From: Candidatus Trichorickettsia mobilis
Lineage (GTDB): Bacteria > Pseudomonadota > Alphaproteobacteria > Rickettsiales > Rickettsiaceae
Assembly: GCF_034366785.1 (NCBI RefSeq)
Contig: NZ_CP112932.1
Span: 620,001-684,000, forward strand
Length of the DNA: 64,000 nucleotides
Direction of reading: 5' to 3'
The notes beneath the pieces are model-generated. The model saw only the letters and a list, made by a program, of their open reading frames with translations. It made no database searches and had not been told where the DNA came from. Of the stretch, positions 36,362 to 45,311 are shown in pieces; the first letter of the stretch is position 1; each line of letters begins with the position of its first letter. Both the position numbers and the translations under genes were made by a program.

Positions 36362-36719
36362 AGTATTCTTATCGTTTTTTTGCATCTATCATCTCAGATT
36401 TGCTCTGACATGATTCCATAATATTCCAGATGTCCTTACTGAACAAACAGGAATGACATCTGGTGTAAGCGTTCACGGTTCTTAGAAAAAGTTGTTATTG
36501 CGAGATTTTGTTAAAAATCGAAGCAATCCAGTCTTTATAATGCTCTTCCCTTACTTGAGCTGATTTCTGGATCACCACGGAGCCTAACTCGTCTGATCTT
36601 GATATATCCCCACAAATTGTGAAATTCTTATCTTGGAGAGTGTTCAATAAACTAAAAAACTCGTATGCTTACCATCTACCACCCATTAAAAAACCGTTCT
36701 CATATGTAGAAGGTATATA
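36362..36719. repeat. Repeat-rich gap between sucD and bioD
   Basis: The gap holds a perfect 9-bp hairpin (CCAGATGTC 36426-36434, GACATCTGG 36455-36463), which may end the sucCD transcript. It also holds a gttattgcgagattttgtta...gaagcaatcc unit (36470-36600), the uninterrupted relative of the repeat split by MITE copy B, and the end word GAGAGTGTTCAATAAAC at 36636-36652. Nothing in it appears coding. Confidence 0.55.
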
Positions 36720-37334
36720 ATGCAAATTTTTCTTACCGGTACTGATACTAATGTAGGTAAAACGATCATTGCTAGCTGGTTATGTATGCATAGCAGATAT
36801 AATTATTGGAAACCTATTCAAACAGGTAGCATAATTAGTAGAGATACTAAGGTCATTCAGAAACTTACATCAGCTACAATTATCAAAGAAGCTTATCTTT
36901 ATCGCCGTCCTCTTTCTCCGCATTTAGCGGCTAGTTTAGAGAATGAAGTAATTAATATTAATAACATTATAGTTCCAAGTAACAACAATTTGATTATTGA
37001 AGGTGCTGGTGGGGTCTTAGTGCCATTAAATCAGAAACTATTAATGATTGACCTTATTAAATCACTGAAAGTACCAGTAATTCTGGTAACACGATCAGGT
37101 TTAGGCACAATTAATCATACCTTATTAACCATAGAAGTATTACGGCATAGATTAATCCCCATACTTGGAGTAATTGTTAATGGTCACGAAAATATTGAAA
37201 ATAACAAAGCTATCGAATATTATGGACAGATTGAAATTCTCGCTTCTTTTCCACAGCTTAAACACGTCACTAGCAGAAAATTAAAAACTATAGATTTTCC
37301 AGATAAATTAAATCGTATCTTTGATAGTATATAA
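36720..37334 (+). CDS. bioD: Dethiobiotin synthase
   Basis: BioD closes the ureido ring of dethiobiotin from DAPA, CO2 and ATP. The 204-residue protein starts MQIFLTGTDTNVGKTIIASWL (P-loop), then WKPIQTGS and IIEGAGGVLVPLN, the conserved glycine-rich active-site loop, and LVTRSGLGTINHTLLTIE. All motifs are intact. It stands alone after sucCD, ~15 kb from bioB, bioF and bioC. It converges with an ABC exporter only 7 bp away. Confidence 0.95.
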   Translation: MQIFLTGTDTNVGKTIIASWLCMHSRYNYWKPIQTGSIISRDTKVIQKLTSATIIKEAYLYRRPLSPHLAASLENEVININNIIVPSNNNLIIEGAGGVLVPLNQKLLMIDLIKSLKVPVILVTRSGLGTINHTLLTIEVLRHRLIPILGVIVNGHENIENNKAIEYYGQIEILASFPQLKHVTSRKLKTIDFPDKLNRIFDSI

Positions 37335-37341
37335 TAAACAA

Positions 37342-39093
37342 TTAAACCACCATCCCATTTACTTGATGTTCCCAAAGCTCTTTAAACTTACCATTTGAAA
37401 CTGCAATTAATTCTGTAAAACTTCCGTCTTCAACAATTGAACCGTTCTCCATGACAATAATTCTGTCTAAATGTTTTATGGTTGAAAGGCGATGTGCTAT
37501 AGCAATTACTGTAGCACAGTTTGTTGCAAGCATCGTATTGATGGATTTCTGAATTTCTTGCTCAGTTTGACTGTCAAGTGCAGAAGTTGCTTCATCTAAA
37601 ATCAAAATTGGAGCATTTTTAAGTATAGCTCTGGCAATTGCTATACGTTGACGTTGTCCTCCACTAAGTTTAACACCTCTTTCACCGACCATGGTATTAT
37701 ATTTCTCAGGCAAAGTTTCAATAAATTCATCAATATTCGCTGCTATGCTTGCGTTTTCTATTTCACTTTGGGCCGCATGCTCGACGGCATATCCAATATT
37801 TTCACCAACAGAGCGATGGAAAAGCATTATATCTTGTGGAATTAGCGATATTTGAGAGCGTAAACTATCAGAAGAAACATTATAAATACTTTGACCATCA
37901 ATAATAATATCACCATTTGTCGCTTTAAAATTCTTGAGTAACAAGGATATTAATGTTGATTTTCCAGAGCCGGAATGTCCGACTATTCCAATTTTTTGGC
38001 CTGCTTTAATATGAAGATTTAGATTTTTAAATACCTTACCATTGTCTGCATAATTGAAAGATAAGTTTTGAAATATAATCTCACCTTTTAAAATCTTTAG
38101 TTCAGTCGCATTAGGTTTGTCAATTGTATCTTGAAGAGTTTGCATAATTGCAAAGGCAGAACGAAAAGCAGCAACATCTTCAAGAAAATCTTTAATCTCC
38201 ATTGTTGTTTGCCAAGAATTTTCTGCAAATAAAAATGTAAGAGACATAATAAAGGCAATGTCACCAACTGAAATCTCGCCGTTATTTCGCATATAAATAA
38301 CATAGCAAAATAGCGATATGAAAAATACCCAATAAAATATACTTAATATTATAGATATAATTAAATCATACTTATAATATCTGATAACTAATGGATTATG
38401 TATATCATCATAATAATCTTGTATTTTTTGTAATTCACGCTGTTTGGTGGCAAAAGAAAAAATTGTGAAGATGTTGCCAATACAATCTGCTACCGTTCCA
38501 AATAAATGATACCAGGAATTCTGTTTTGCTTGCTCCATTTTGGCAAGCTTTGTAAAAAATCTCAATGCTATCGGTGAGTAAACAGCTGTAAATACTACAA
38601 CAAAAAGAAATATTTTTATATTAGTAAAAGCTAAAGCAATGCCAGAAAATAATGTAATCCATAGTGGTTTACTGAGTTTAAATTCAAGCGCTTGATGCAT
38701 CTTAAAATAATTATCGCCAATTCCTTTTATTTTCCCGACAATAGAGCCAGAAAGATTATTTTGAAAAAAACTATATGATAGATTAAAACAATGTTTACAA
38801 ACTTTATCCAACATATTTTGCAAAATATACGGCATGCACTTTAATTGAGCAAAATTATGTGCACGCCATGTACAGTCAAGTGTAGCTTGCGCGCCCACGA
38901 ATAATGCTATTGGTTGCCAACTTTGCTCAAGGGTAATATGTTGATTCTGAGTAAATAAATCAATTAGTACCTTTACCGCATAATTATACATAATCGAATA
39001 TACCCCATTAGCAAATGGAGCAATCATCATGATTAGATATAGATATTTATATGATTTTATGACTGACCAGAGAAAGGAAAACGGGTTATTCAT
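37342..39093 (-). CDS. ABC-type exporter, fused membrane and ATPase domains
   Basis: The 583-residue half-transporter has a six-helix membrane domain (~15-310) and an ATPase domain (~335-575) with Walker A IVGHSGSGKSTLISLLL, Q-loop SLIPQDIMLFH, signature KLSGGQRQRIAIARAI, Walker B ILILDEATSALD and H-loop IAIAHRLSTI. All motifs are intact. It would act as a homodimer exporting lipid, peptide or drug. The N-terminal fragment at 15072-15440 is a related gene in decay. Confidence 0.93.
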   Translation of the reverse strand: MNNPFSFLWSVIKSYKYLYLIMMIAPFANGVYSIMYNYAVKVLIDLFTQNQHITLEQSWQPIALFVGAQATLDCTWRAHNFAQLKCMPYILQNMLDKVCKHCFNLSYSFFQNNLSGSIVGKIKGIGDNYFKMHQALEFKLSKPLWITLFSGIALAFTNIKIFLFVVVFTAVYSPIALRFFTKLAKMEQAKQNSWYHLFGTVADCIGNIFTIFSFATKQRELQKIQDYYDDIHNPLVIRYYKYDLIISIILSIFYWVFFISLFCYVIYMRNNGEISVGDIAFIMSLTFLFAENSWQTTMEIKDFLEDVAAFRSAFAIMQTLQDTIDKPNATELKILKGEIIFQNLSFNYADNGKVFKNLNLHIKAGQKIGIVGHSGSGKSTLISLLLKNFKATNGDIIIDGQSIYNVSSDSLRSQISLIPQDIMLFHRSVGENIGYAVEHAAQSEIENASIAANIDEFIETLPEKYNTMVGERGVKLSGGQRQRIAIARAILKNAPILILDEATSALDSQTEQEIQKSINTMLATNCATVIAIAHRLSTIKHLDRIIVMENGSIVEDGSFTELIAVSNGKFKELWEHQVNGMVV

Positions 39094-39266
39094 AATATAC
39101 TCTATGTAATGAAAAATTGGTCATGTCACTGAACACAAAATGCCATCTCGAAGCAAGTTCATGATAATATTGCGTGTTCAGAATTACACCTTTTAGAGTA
39201 GAGACTTCATTTACCAACTTTTCATTATATGGAGTATGTATGAAATGCTTAGAGAGCGTTCAATGC

Positions 39267-40622
39267 TCACGAATTCATTGAATCAAAGAAATCTGTATTA
39301 GTTTTGGTATTTTTTAGTTTCTCCAATAAAAATTCTATAGCATCTACCGTGCCCATAGGGTTAATTATTCTACGTAATATCCACATTTTAGCAAGCACTG
39401 CCTTATCCACCAATAAATCTTCTTTACGTGTGCCAGACTTAGTAATGTCAATGGCGGGGTAAATTCGTTTATCAACTATTTTTCTATCTAGTATTATTTC
39501 TGAATTACCGGTACCCTTAAATTCTTCAAAAATTACCTCATCCATACGAGAACCAGTATCAATAAGAGCTGTAGCTATTATAGTCAATGATCCGCCATTC
39601 TCAATATTACGCGCAGCTCCAAAAAACCTTTTTGGGCGTTGTAAAGCATTAGCATCAACACCACCGGTTAATACCTTACCCGAAGAGGGTATTACAGTAT
39701 TATAAGCACGAGCAAGACGCGTAATCGAATCTAATAATATTACTACATCTTTTTTGTGTTCTACTAATCGTTTGGCCTTCTCAATTACTATTTCAGCAAG
39801 TTGAACATGTCGACTAGCTGGTTCATCAAAAGTAGAACTAACTACTTCTCCATGAACGGAACGCTGCATATCTGTAACTTCTTCTGGGCGCTCATCAATC
39901 AATAATACAATTAAATAAACTTCAGGATTATTTGTAGTAATAGCATGAGCAATATTTTGTAATAACACAGTTTTACCAGTTCTTGGCGGCGCCACTATTA
40001 AAGCGCGCTGCCCCTTACCCATAGGAGCGACTAATTCAACTATTCTAGTACTGAAATCTTTATTCTCATTTTCAATTTCCAAGAGCAATTTTTCTTCTGG
40101 ATATAATGGCGTCAGATTATCAAAATGTACTCTGTGATAAGCTTTTGCAGTCTCTTCAAAATTTACTTTATTTACTTTTAGTAAAGCAAAATACCGTTCT
40201 CCTGCTTTAGGAGCTCTAATTTGTCCTTCTACAGTGTCACCGGTACGCAACCCAAAACGTCGAATCTGACTAGGTGATACGTAAATATCATCAGGGCCCG
40301 CCAGATAGTTTACCTCAGGTGATCTTAAAAAACCAAAACCATCTGGCAGTACTTCCAAAACTCCTTCACCAGAAATTAATCCACCTTGTTCTACTATCTT
40401 TTTTAAGATAGCAAATGTTAATTCCTGCTTTAATAACGCGCTAACATTTTCTATTCCTAAAGATTCAGCTTGAATTTGCAATTCTTCAGGTAATTTTTGT
40501 TTTAATTGTCTGAGATTAACAATAACATCAGATTTTTGCTGATTATTGAGTCTGTTGTTGTCATAACTATCAGTATTATTATCATTATAGTCTTTATTGT
40601 CGCTTATCATATGTATGGTCAT
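39267..40622 (-). CDS. rho: Transcription termination factor Rho
   Basis: Rho is the hexameric RNA-dependent helicase that ends transcripts. The 451-residue protein has an N-terminal helical domain, a cold-shock RNA-binding domain ([21 protein letters not shown]) and the ATPase core with P-loop [40 protein letters not shown] and the Q/R-loop around [21 protein letters not shown]. The first ~25 residues are low-complexity ([16 protein letters not shown]), and M5 is an alternative start. Confidence 0.96.
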   Translation of the reverse strand: MTIHMISDNKDYNDNNTDSYDNNRLNNQQKSDVIVNLRQLKQKLPEELQIQAESLGIENVSALLKQELTFAILKKIVEQGGLISGEGVLEVLPDGFGFLRSPEVNYLAGPDDIYVSPSQIRRFGLRTGDTVEGQIRAPKAGERYFALLKVNKVNFEETAKAYHRVHFDNLTPLYPEEKLLLEIENENKDFSTRIVELVAPMGKGQRALIVAPPRTGKTVLLQNIAHAITTNNPEVYLIVLLIDERPEEVTDMQRSVHGEVVSSTFDEPASRHVQLAEIVIEKAKRLVEHKKDVVILLDSITRLARAYNTVIPSSGKVLTGGVDANALQRPKRFFGAARNIENGGSLTIIATALIDTGSRMDEVIFEEFKGTGNSEIILDRKIVDKRIYPAIDITKSGTRKEDLLVDKAVLAKMWILRRIINPMGTVDAIEFLLEKLKNTKTNTDFFDSMNS

Positions 40623-41339
40623 GCTTACTGCTAAATTAGTTATTGATTTATATGTTTGAGGTACTGCGCGCGTTTATGGTGTAGACAAAGTTTATGTACT
40701 CGTTTTATCTTGTGAATTAGCATTAAGTATAGCTAGAGTCAGTTATATGGTAAGCAACGCTATTATTTGAAGATTTATGAGCGTCACATAATATATACGT
40801 ATAGAGTTATTCATTAAGAGCCTGTCTGACACGTGCATCTAAGAGGTAATTTTGTACAAGTCTTGCTGTGCCTACATAGTAATCTACGCTAACAGCCTCG
40901 TGTTTAAATTTATTCTGTCTGAACCTTAGTGAATTAGCTCTACGCTACGCTGCACGAACTGAAAAACTCTTGCTCTTTCGGTTGCAAGCAAAAACTATAG
41001 TTTATCCCACTTTTCGCTTGTACAGAGTATATATTATGAATGATGGAAATTTAGATTATTGTAAGAATAATTTAACAACTTATATTTCTACAATTTAATA
41101 TCAAACCATTTGATGATTGTCAAAGTTTATTTGAAAATAAAATAAATATTCTTTCTATTATATATATAATTTATAAACCAATTCAATAGGCTTCTCTCAC
41201 AACCTCTACTTCTGCAAACAATTGTACCATTACGCTCAGGCTTGAATCCTCAACAAACTTAATATATACATTACAAACCCGTCTGGCAAAAGCTGTAAAC
41301 TCCTACAGATAAATATTCATAAGCCGCTTAGGAATAGAT
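40623..41339. other. AT-rich intergenic region with degenerate repeat ends
   Basis: No gene is supported in these ~717 bases. At 40820 there is a single left end GAGCCTGTCTGACACGTGCA followed by taagaggtaattttgt, a truncated relative of MITE copies A-C without a right end. At 41187-41270 a decayed left half of the second palindromic family (ggcttctctcacaacctctacttctgc) is visible. The region presumably carries the rho promoter. Confidence 0.5.
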
Positions 41340-41606
41340 CTAATGATGATTATTGATACTATTTTTTTTCTTATAAGCTATTCTAATCAAGCCAAATATG
41401 CTAATCATTGCCCACAACACTTCAATAATAAATGAAGATAGATTCCAGTTATATATCAATGATACTACAATTAGTAACGATCCAACTAAATTAACTACTA
41501 GGTATGATATGGAATCTGCTTGTACTTTTTCCATTTGTAGCAACAAATATACAGTAATTACCATAACTACTCCAATGATCCCTACAATATCAGATATAAT
41601 GCTCAT
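41340..41606 (-). CDS. Small membrane protein of CBU_0592 type
   Basis: This 88-residue protein has three hydrophobic helices (IVGIIGVVMVITVYLLLQM; SYLVVNLVGSLLIVVSLIYNW; FIIEVLWAMISIFGLIRIAY). The NLVGSLLIVVSLIYNWN and EVLWAMISIFGL patterns match the CBU_0592-like family of unknown function. It is alone on the minus strand and looks complete. Confidence 0.75.
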   Translation of the reverse strand: MSIISDIVGIIGVVMVITVYLLLQMEKVQADSISYLVVNLVGSLLIVVSLIYNWNLSSFIIEVLWAMISIFGLIRIAYKKKNSINNHH

Positions 41607-41763
41607 ATTTCATAACTAATTTTATAATTCTAGATAACATTCAATATTATTAGTGCGTGCAAGGCTTTCTTGACAACAAAATCACCATTTAGAATAAGAT
41701 TTACAAGAGGTCTATTGAACATTTTATTTGTACACTCTATGCAATATATAATAAAAAACACTA

Positions 41764-43425
41764 TTATACTAGCTTCTTATGACGATATTTATGGTTTATT
41801 ACATCATCAGAGTTGTTTGTCGCATAATTATGATAATCTTGATAATTACCTTCAAACCATACACACCCTCCTTGATCAAAAGCAATAATATGTGTGGCTA
41901 TTCTATCCAAGAACCACCGATCATGGCTGATTACACATACACATCCAGCAAAATCTAGTATAGCGTCTTCTAATGCCCGGAGCGTATCAACGTCTAAATC
42001 ATTTGATGGTTCATCTAGTAACAATACATTTGCGCCAATCTTCAATAATTTTGCTAGATGGATACGATTCCTTTCGCCACCGGACATTTGCCCTACTTTC
42101 TTTTGTTGATCGCTACCCTTGAAATTAAATGCCGACAAATATGCTCTGCTTTTGATTGATCGATCACCAAGCTGTAGATCTTCTAGACCATCGGAGATTT
42201 CTTCCCATATTGTTTTATTGTTATCCAAGTGATCACGTGATTGATCTACATAACCAAGCTTTACGGTTGAGCCAATTTTGATCTCTCCGGAATCCGCAGT
42301 AATTTTTTCCGTGATCAGGTTGAATAAAGTTGATTTCCCAGCTCCATTTGGGCCAATTATGCCGACAATTGCTCCTGGTGGTATTTTAAAGCTAAAATCA
42401 GCAAATAAAACTTTGTCACCAAAACTTTTGCTGAGGTGATTAGCTTCGATTACCAAATCTCCAAGTCGTGGACCATTCGGGATTATTATTTGCGCTGTAC
42501 CATTAGTTAAATCACGTTTCTTGGTCAATAATTCTTGGTAAGCAGTTATCCGTGCTTTACTCTTGGACTGTCTTGCTTTTGGTGATTGCCTGATCCATTC
42601 CAATTCTTTTTTCAAGAGTTTACTGCGTGATCCTTCCTCTTTATCTTCAAGTTCCAATTTAGCCTGTTTCTGCTCAAGCCAGGCTGAATAATTAGAATGC
42701 CATGGCACACATTGACCACGATCAATTTCTAAAATCCACTCAGTTACATTGTCCAGAAAATAGCGATCATGTGTTATTATTACCACTGTTCCTTTATAAT
42801 CTTTTAAGTAATGCTCAAGCCACGAAACTGATTCTGCATCCAGGTGATTAGTTGGCTCATCCAACAATAGCATATCAGGACGCTCCAATAATAATTTGCA
42901 TAAAGCAACTCGACGCTTTTCACCGCCGGAAATCTTGCTAACATCAGCATCTCTTGCCGGACAACGAAGAGCAATCATTGCAATATCAATTTCACGTTCC
43001 AAACTCCATGCATCAGCGGCTTCGATCGCATCCTGGAGTTCAGCTTGTAAGTTGAGAAGGTCATTCATCTCATCATCAGTCAACACTTCAGAGAATTTAT
43101 TACTAACCTCGTTAAATTGGTCAAGTAAAGCTTTTTTGCTGCTTAAACCCTCCATTATATTTTCAAATACATTTTTAGTTGGATCTAAATATGGTTCTTG
43201 TGGTAGATAACCTATCTTAACCCCCTCTGCTGCCCACGCTTCTCCTTCAAATTCCTTATCAACACCAGCCATAATACGTAGCAAAGTAGATTTACCGGCA
43301 CCATTATGACCGATAATTCCGATTTTAGCTCCGGGCAAGAATGATAGCCAAGTTTCTTTTAAAATTTGTTTGCCATTAATAGCTTTACTTAATCCTTTAA
43401 TTACATATACATATTGATAAGACAT
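41764..43425 (-). CDS. ettA: Energy-dependent translational throttle ATPase (ABC-F)
   Basis: EttA binds the ribosomal E site and couples initiation to energy charge. The 553-residue protein has two ABC cassettes: Walker A IGHNGAGKSTLLRIM and IGPNGAGKSTLFNLI, signatures ISGGEKRRVAL and MSGGERNRIHLAK, and the linker (P-site tether) region with EWIRQSPKARQSKSKARI. No membrane domain exists, as expected. It starts two bases after the tautomerase gene on the same strand. Confidence 0.93.
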   Translation of the reverse strand: MSYQYVYVIKGLSKAINGKQILKETWLSFLPGAKIGIIGHNGAGKSTLLRIMAGVDKEFEGEAWAAEGVKIGYLPQEPYLDPTKNVFENIMEGLSSKKALLDQFNEVSNKFSEVLTDDEMNDLLNLQAELQDAIEAADAWSLEREIDIAMIALRCPARDADVSKISGGEKRRVALCKLLLERPDMLLLDEPTNHLDAESVSWLEHYLKDYKGTVVIITHDRYFLDNVTEWILEIDRGQCVPWHSNYSAWLEQKQAKLELEDKEEGSRSKLLKKELEWIRQSPKARQSKSKARITAYQELLTKKRDLTNGTAQIIIPNGPRLGDLVIEANHLSKSFGDKVLFADFSFKIPPGAIVGIIGPNGAGKSTLFNLITEKITADSGEIKIGSTVKLGYVDQSRDHLDNNKTIWEEISDGLEDLQLGDRSIKSRAYLSAFNFKGSDQQKKVGQMSGGERNRIHLAKLLKIGANVLLLDEPSNDLDVDTLRALEDAILDFAGCVCVISHDRWFLDRIATHIIAFDQGGCVWFEGNYQDYHNYATNNSDDVINHKYRHKKLV

Positions 43426-43427
43426 CT

Positions 43428-43634
43428 TTAATTCTTCTTCTCTATCTCGTTTACATCAAAACCCAGCACTCCAGATTTACCATAATTCTCTGGCATTACG
43501 TCGTGTAAAATAATTTGCACTTTTTCAGCAGTTACGTCTACTGATTCGCAGATGGCATTAGTCACTTTTTCTACCAGCATTCTTTTTTTCTCATTGTTTC
43601 TTCCATGTTTTAAATGAATATGTACTATTGGCAT
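43428..43634 (-). CDS. 4-oxalocrotonate tautomerase-like protein
   Basis: The 68-residue product begins MPIVHIHLKHGRNNEKK. Proline 2 would become the catalytic N-terminal proline after Met removal, and the VQIILHDVMPENYGKSG segment follows the tautomerase fold. Substrate is unknown. It lies between holA and ettA with short gaps (12 and 2 bp), so they form one operon. Confidence 0.88.
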   Translation of the reverse strand: MPIVHIHLKHGRNNEKKRMLVEKVTNAICESVDVTAEKVQIILHDVMPENYGKSGVLGFDVNEIEKKN

Positions 43635-43646
43635 ATATAATTCTCT

Positions 43647-44633
43647 CTACTTTGATAAATGTATTTTACAATAAACATGCTGATAAAAATCAAAGCTATT
43701 ATTGTATAATTTAAACTGTACTTCAGCTTGTTGAAGGACAGAGAGTGCAGCTATAGTATCTACTATAGCTAAACTATTAGTAATTTTTTTAAAATTTGCA
43801 AGTTGTTTAAAAAAAATAGGCGGCGATAAAGTTTTATACGCCTGATCTAGAGTCATACCACTTTTAACTAACTCCAATACAGTATATATATTTAGATAAT
43901 ATCTAATTAAAGCTCTTATAATTAGTACCATACTTATATTTTGTTGTAATAATTTAGCTAATTCCTCAAATAATTTAGCTAACTCCTTATTGATAAAGTA
44001 AACACATAAATCATCACCGTTTGCAGTAATATCATTACTTATTACTTTAATTGCATCGTCAATAGTAATTAAACTTCGATCATGAGTAAAATATATTAAT
44101 TTATTAAGTTCATTATCAATTGATTGATAGTCTCCTTGCAAGTGTAGAGTACAGTACGCAAGCGCATCAGAATCAATATTCTTACCAATTTTTGTCAGCT
44201 TGTTCAGAATTAATTTTGATACACTTTGAGCATCCAAGTAATAACAACCAACTGCTGCCAAATTGCTTTCTGCTTCAAAAAACTTTCTAAGTTCAGTATG
44301 TGCTGCTAATTCATCGACAATTAGAATCGGAAAATGTATAAATTCACTACGTAATATCTTCTTATATTCGGCATTAAATTGATTTGCTGAAATAAAAATT
44401 TTTAGGCATTCTTTTTTACCAAAGAAATTTTGTGTATTTAATAACATATCAAACTGATTAACATGTAAGTGTGTATCAGTAATCACTCTAGGTAATAGAT
44501 TAAGTCTTTGAATTATTATTTGACATATTTTTTTTATATACCCTTTATCAGGACCGTATAATAACAATGCCTTAATCTTCAGACCATAAATATTCTCCAT
44601 CAGTTGATGAATTTTATCCTGATAAAACTTCAT
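43647..44633 (-). CDS. holA: DNA polymerase III delta subunit
   Basis: HolA is the wrench that opens the sliding clamp. The 328-residue protein has the family layout: LLYGPDKGYIKKICQII near residue 25 (non-catalytic P-loop relic), PILIVDELAAHTELRKFFE, the LQGDYQSIDNELNKLIYFTHD segment, and the C-terminal helical collar domain. Sequence is diverged but the order and length fit. It follows lptE on the same strand (12 bp), the usual proteobacterial neighbour. Confidence 0.85.
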   Translation of the reverse strand: MKFYQDKIHQLMENIYGLKIKALLLYGPDKGYIKKICQIIIQRLNLLPRVITDTHLHVNQFDMLLNTQNFFGKKECLKIFISANQFNAEYKKILRSEFIHFPILIVDELAAHTELRKFFEAESNLAAVGCYYLDAQSVSKLILNKLTKIGKNIDSDALAYCTLHLQGDYQSIDNELNKLIYFTHDRSLITIDDAIKVISNDITANGDDLCVYFINKELAKLFEELAKLLQQNISMVLIIRALIRYYLNIYTVLELVKSGMTLDQAYKTLSPPIFFKQLANFKKITNSLAIVDTIAALSVLQQAEVQFKLYNNSFDFYQHVYCKIHLSK

Positions 44634-44645
44634 AACTCCTATTTA

Positions 44646-45158
44646 TTAAACTCTTTTTAGCTCATCAAAAAATAAAATTAATCTGGTGCGCACTTCTTCA
44701 GCAGCCTGCAAAGCCATTGTTTCCAATGTTGATTCACCCTCAATATAAGTTGTATACGCTGAAGTCCCCGCGTTATAAGATGCGATATTATTAAATTGTC
44801 CGGAGGTCACTACTTGCTGATTTTGTATGTCTAACAGTTTGTAGTTTACAAGTTGAGTTGTAGTTTGCCTAAAAATATCAGAATTTCTTTTTATGATGCT
44901 TGGTGAATTTAAATAGCTCAAACTAACTGTTAAACGATATTTTGTTACTCCACAATATGGTATCAACTCCGATAAGTGGTGATATAATTCCGCTCCAGCT
45001 ATTGATGGTATTGACTCAATTTCTACAGCACAAAGATTGCTACTATTACCTTGGAGGTATTTTTCACTATATACAGGCTGTAACTTACATGAGCTTAAAC
45101 ATAACAGCCAACATATTCTCTTCAAAAAAAGACTATTATAATTCATCAAATATTTCAT
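44646..45158 (-). CDS. lptE: LPS-assembly lipoprotein LptE-like
   Basis: LptE plugs LptD in the outer membrane and helps place LPS. From ATG 45158 the product is 170 residues. The lipobox LLCLSSC lies near residue 24, followed by KLQPVYSE, and the fold pattern (VEIESIPSIAGAELYHHLSE, YRLTVSLSYLNSPSIIKR, TLETMALQAAEEVRTRL) is typical. A start at 45188 would lie inside a repeat and is less likely. Position next to holA supports the call. Confidence 0.8.
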   Translation of the reverse strand: MKYLMNYNSLFLKRICWLLCLSSCKLQPVYSEKYLQGNSSNLCAVEIESIPSIAGAELYHHLSELIPYCGVTKYRLTVSLSYLNSPSIIKRNSDIFRQTTTQLVNYKLLDIQNQQVVTSGQFNNIASYNAGTSAYTTYIEGESTLETMALQAAEEVRTRLILFFDELKRV

Positions 45159-45178
45159 GAAAATGTGCGAATGATAGA

Positions 45179-45298
45179 CGAAGGTCAAAATCAGGCAGAG
45201 CTAGGAGTTCCGAAGTCGAGGAGCAGAGCGTACACTTTTGTACGTGAGCACCGCAGATCTTCGAGAACGACAACGCCAATTCCTGATTTTCACCGAGT
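45179..45298. repeat. Third palindromic repeat family, copy 1
   Basis: An imperfect palindrome with ends GGTCAAAATCAGG and CCTGATTTTCACC encloses a core gttccgaagtcgagg...gtacgtgagcaccgcagatc. A nearly identical copy in opposite orientation lies at 51535-51650. The core is related to the MITE core of copies B and C (gaagtcgagtaccgcagcgt). It sits just upstream of lptE and downstream of the RNase gene. Confidence 0.75.
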
Positions 45299-45311
45299 AT
45301 AAGTATATATG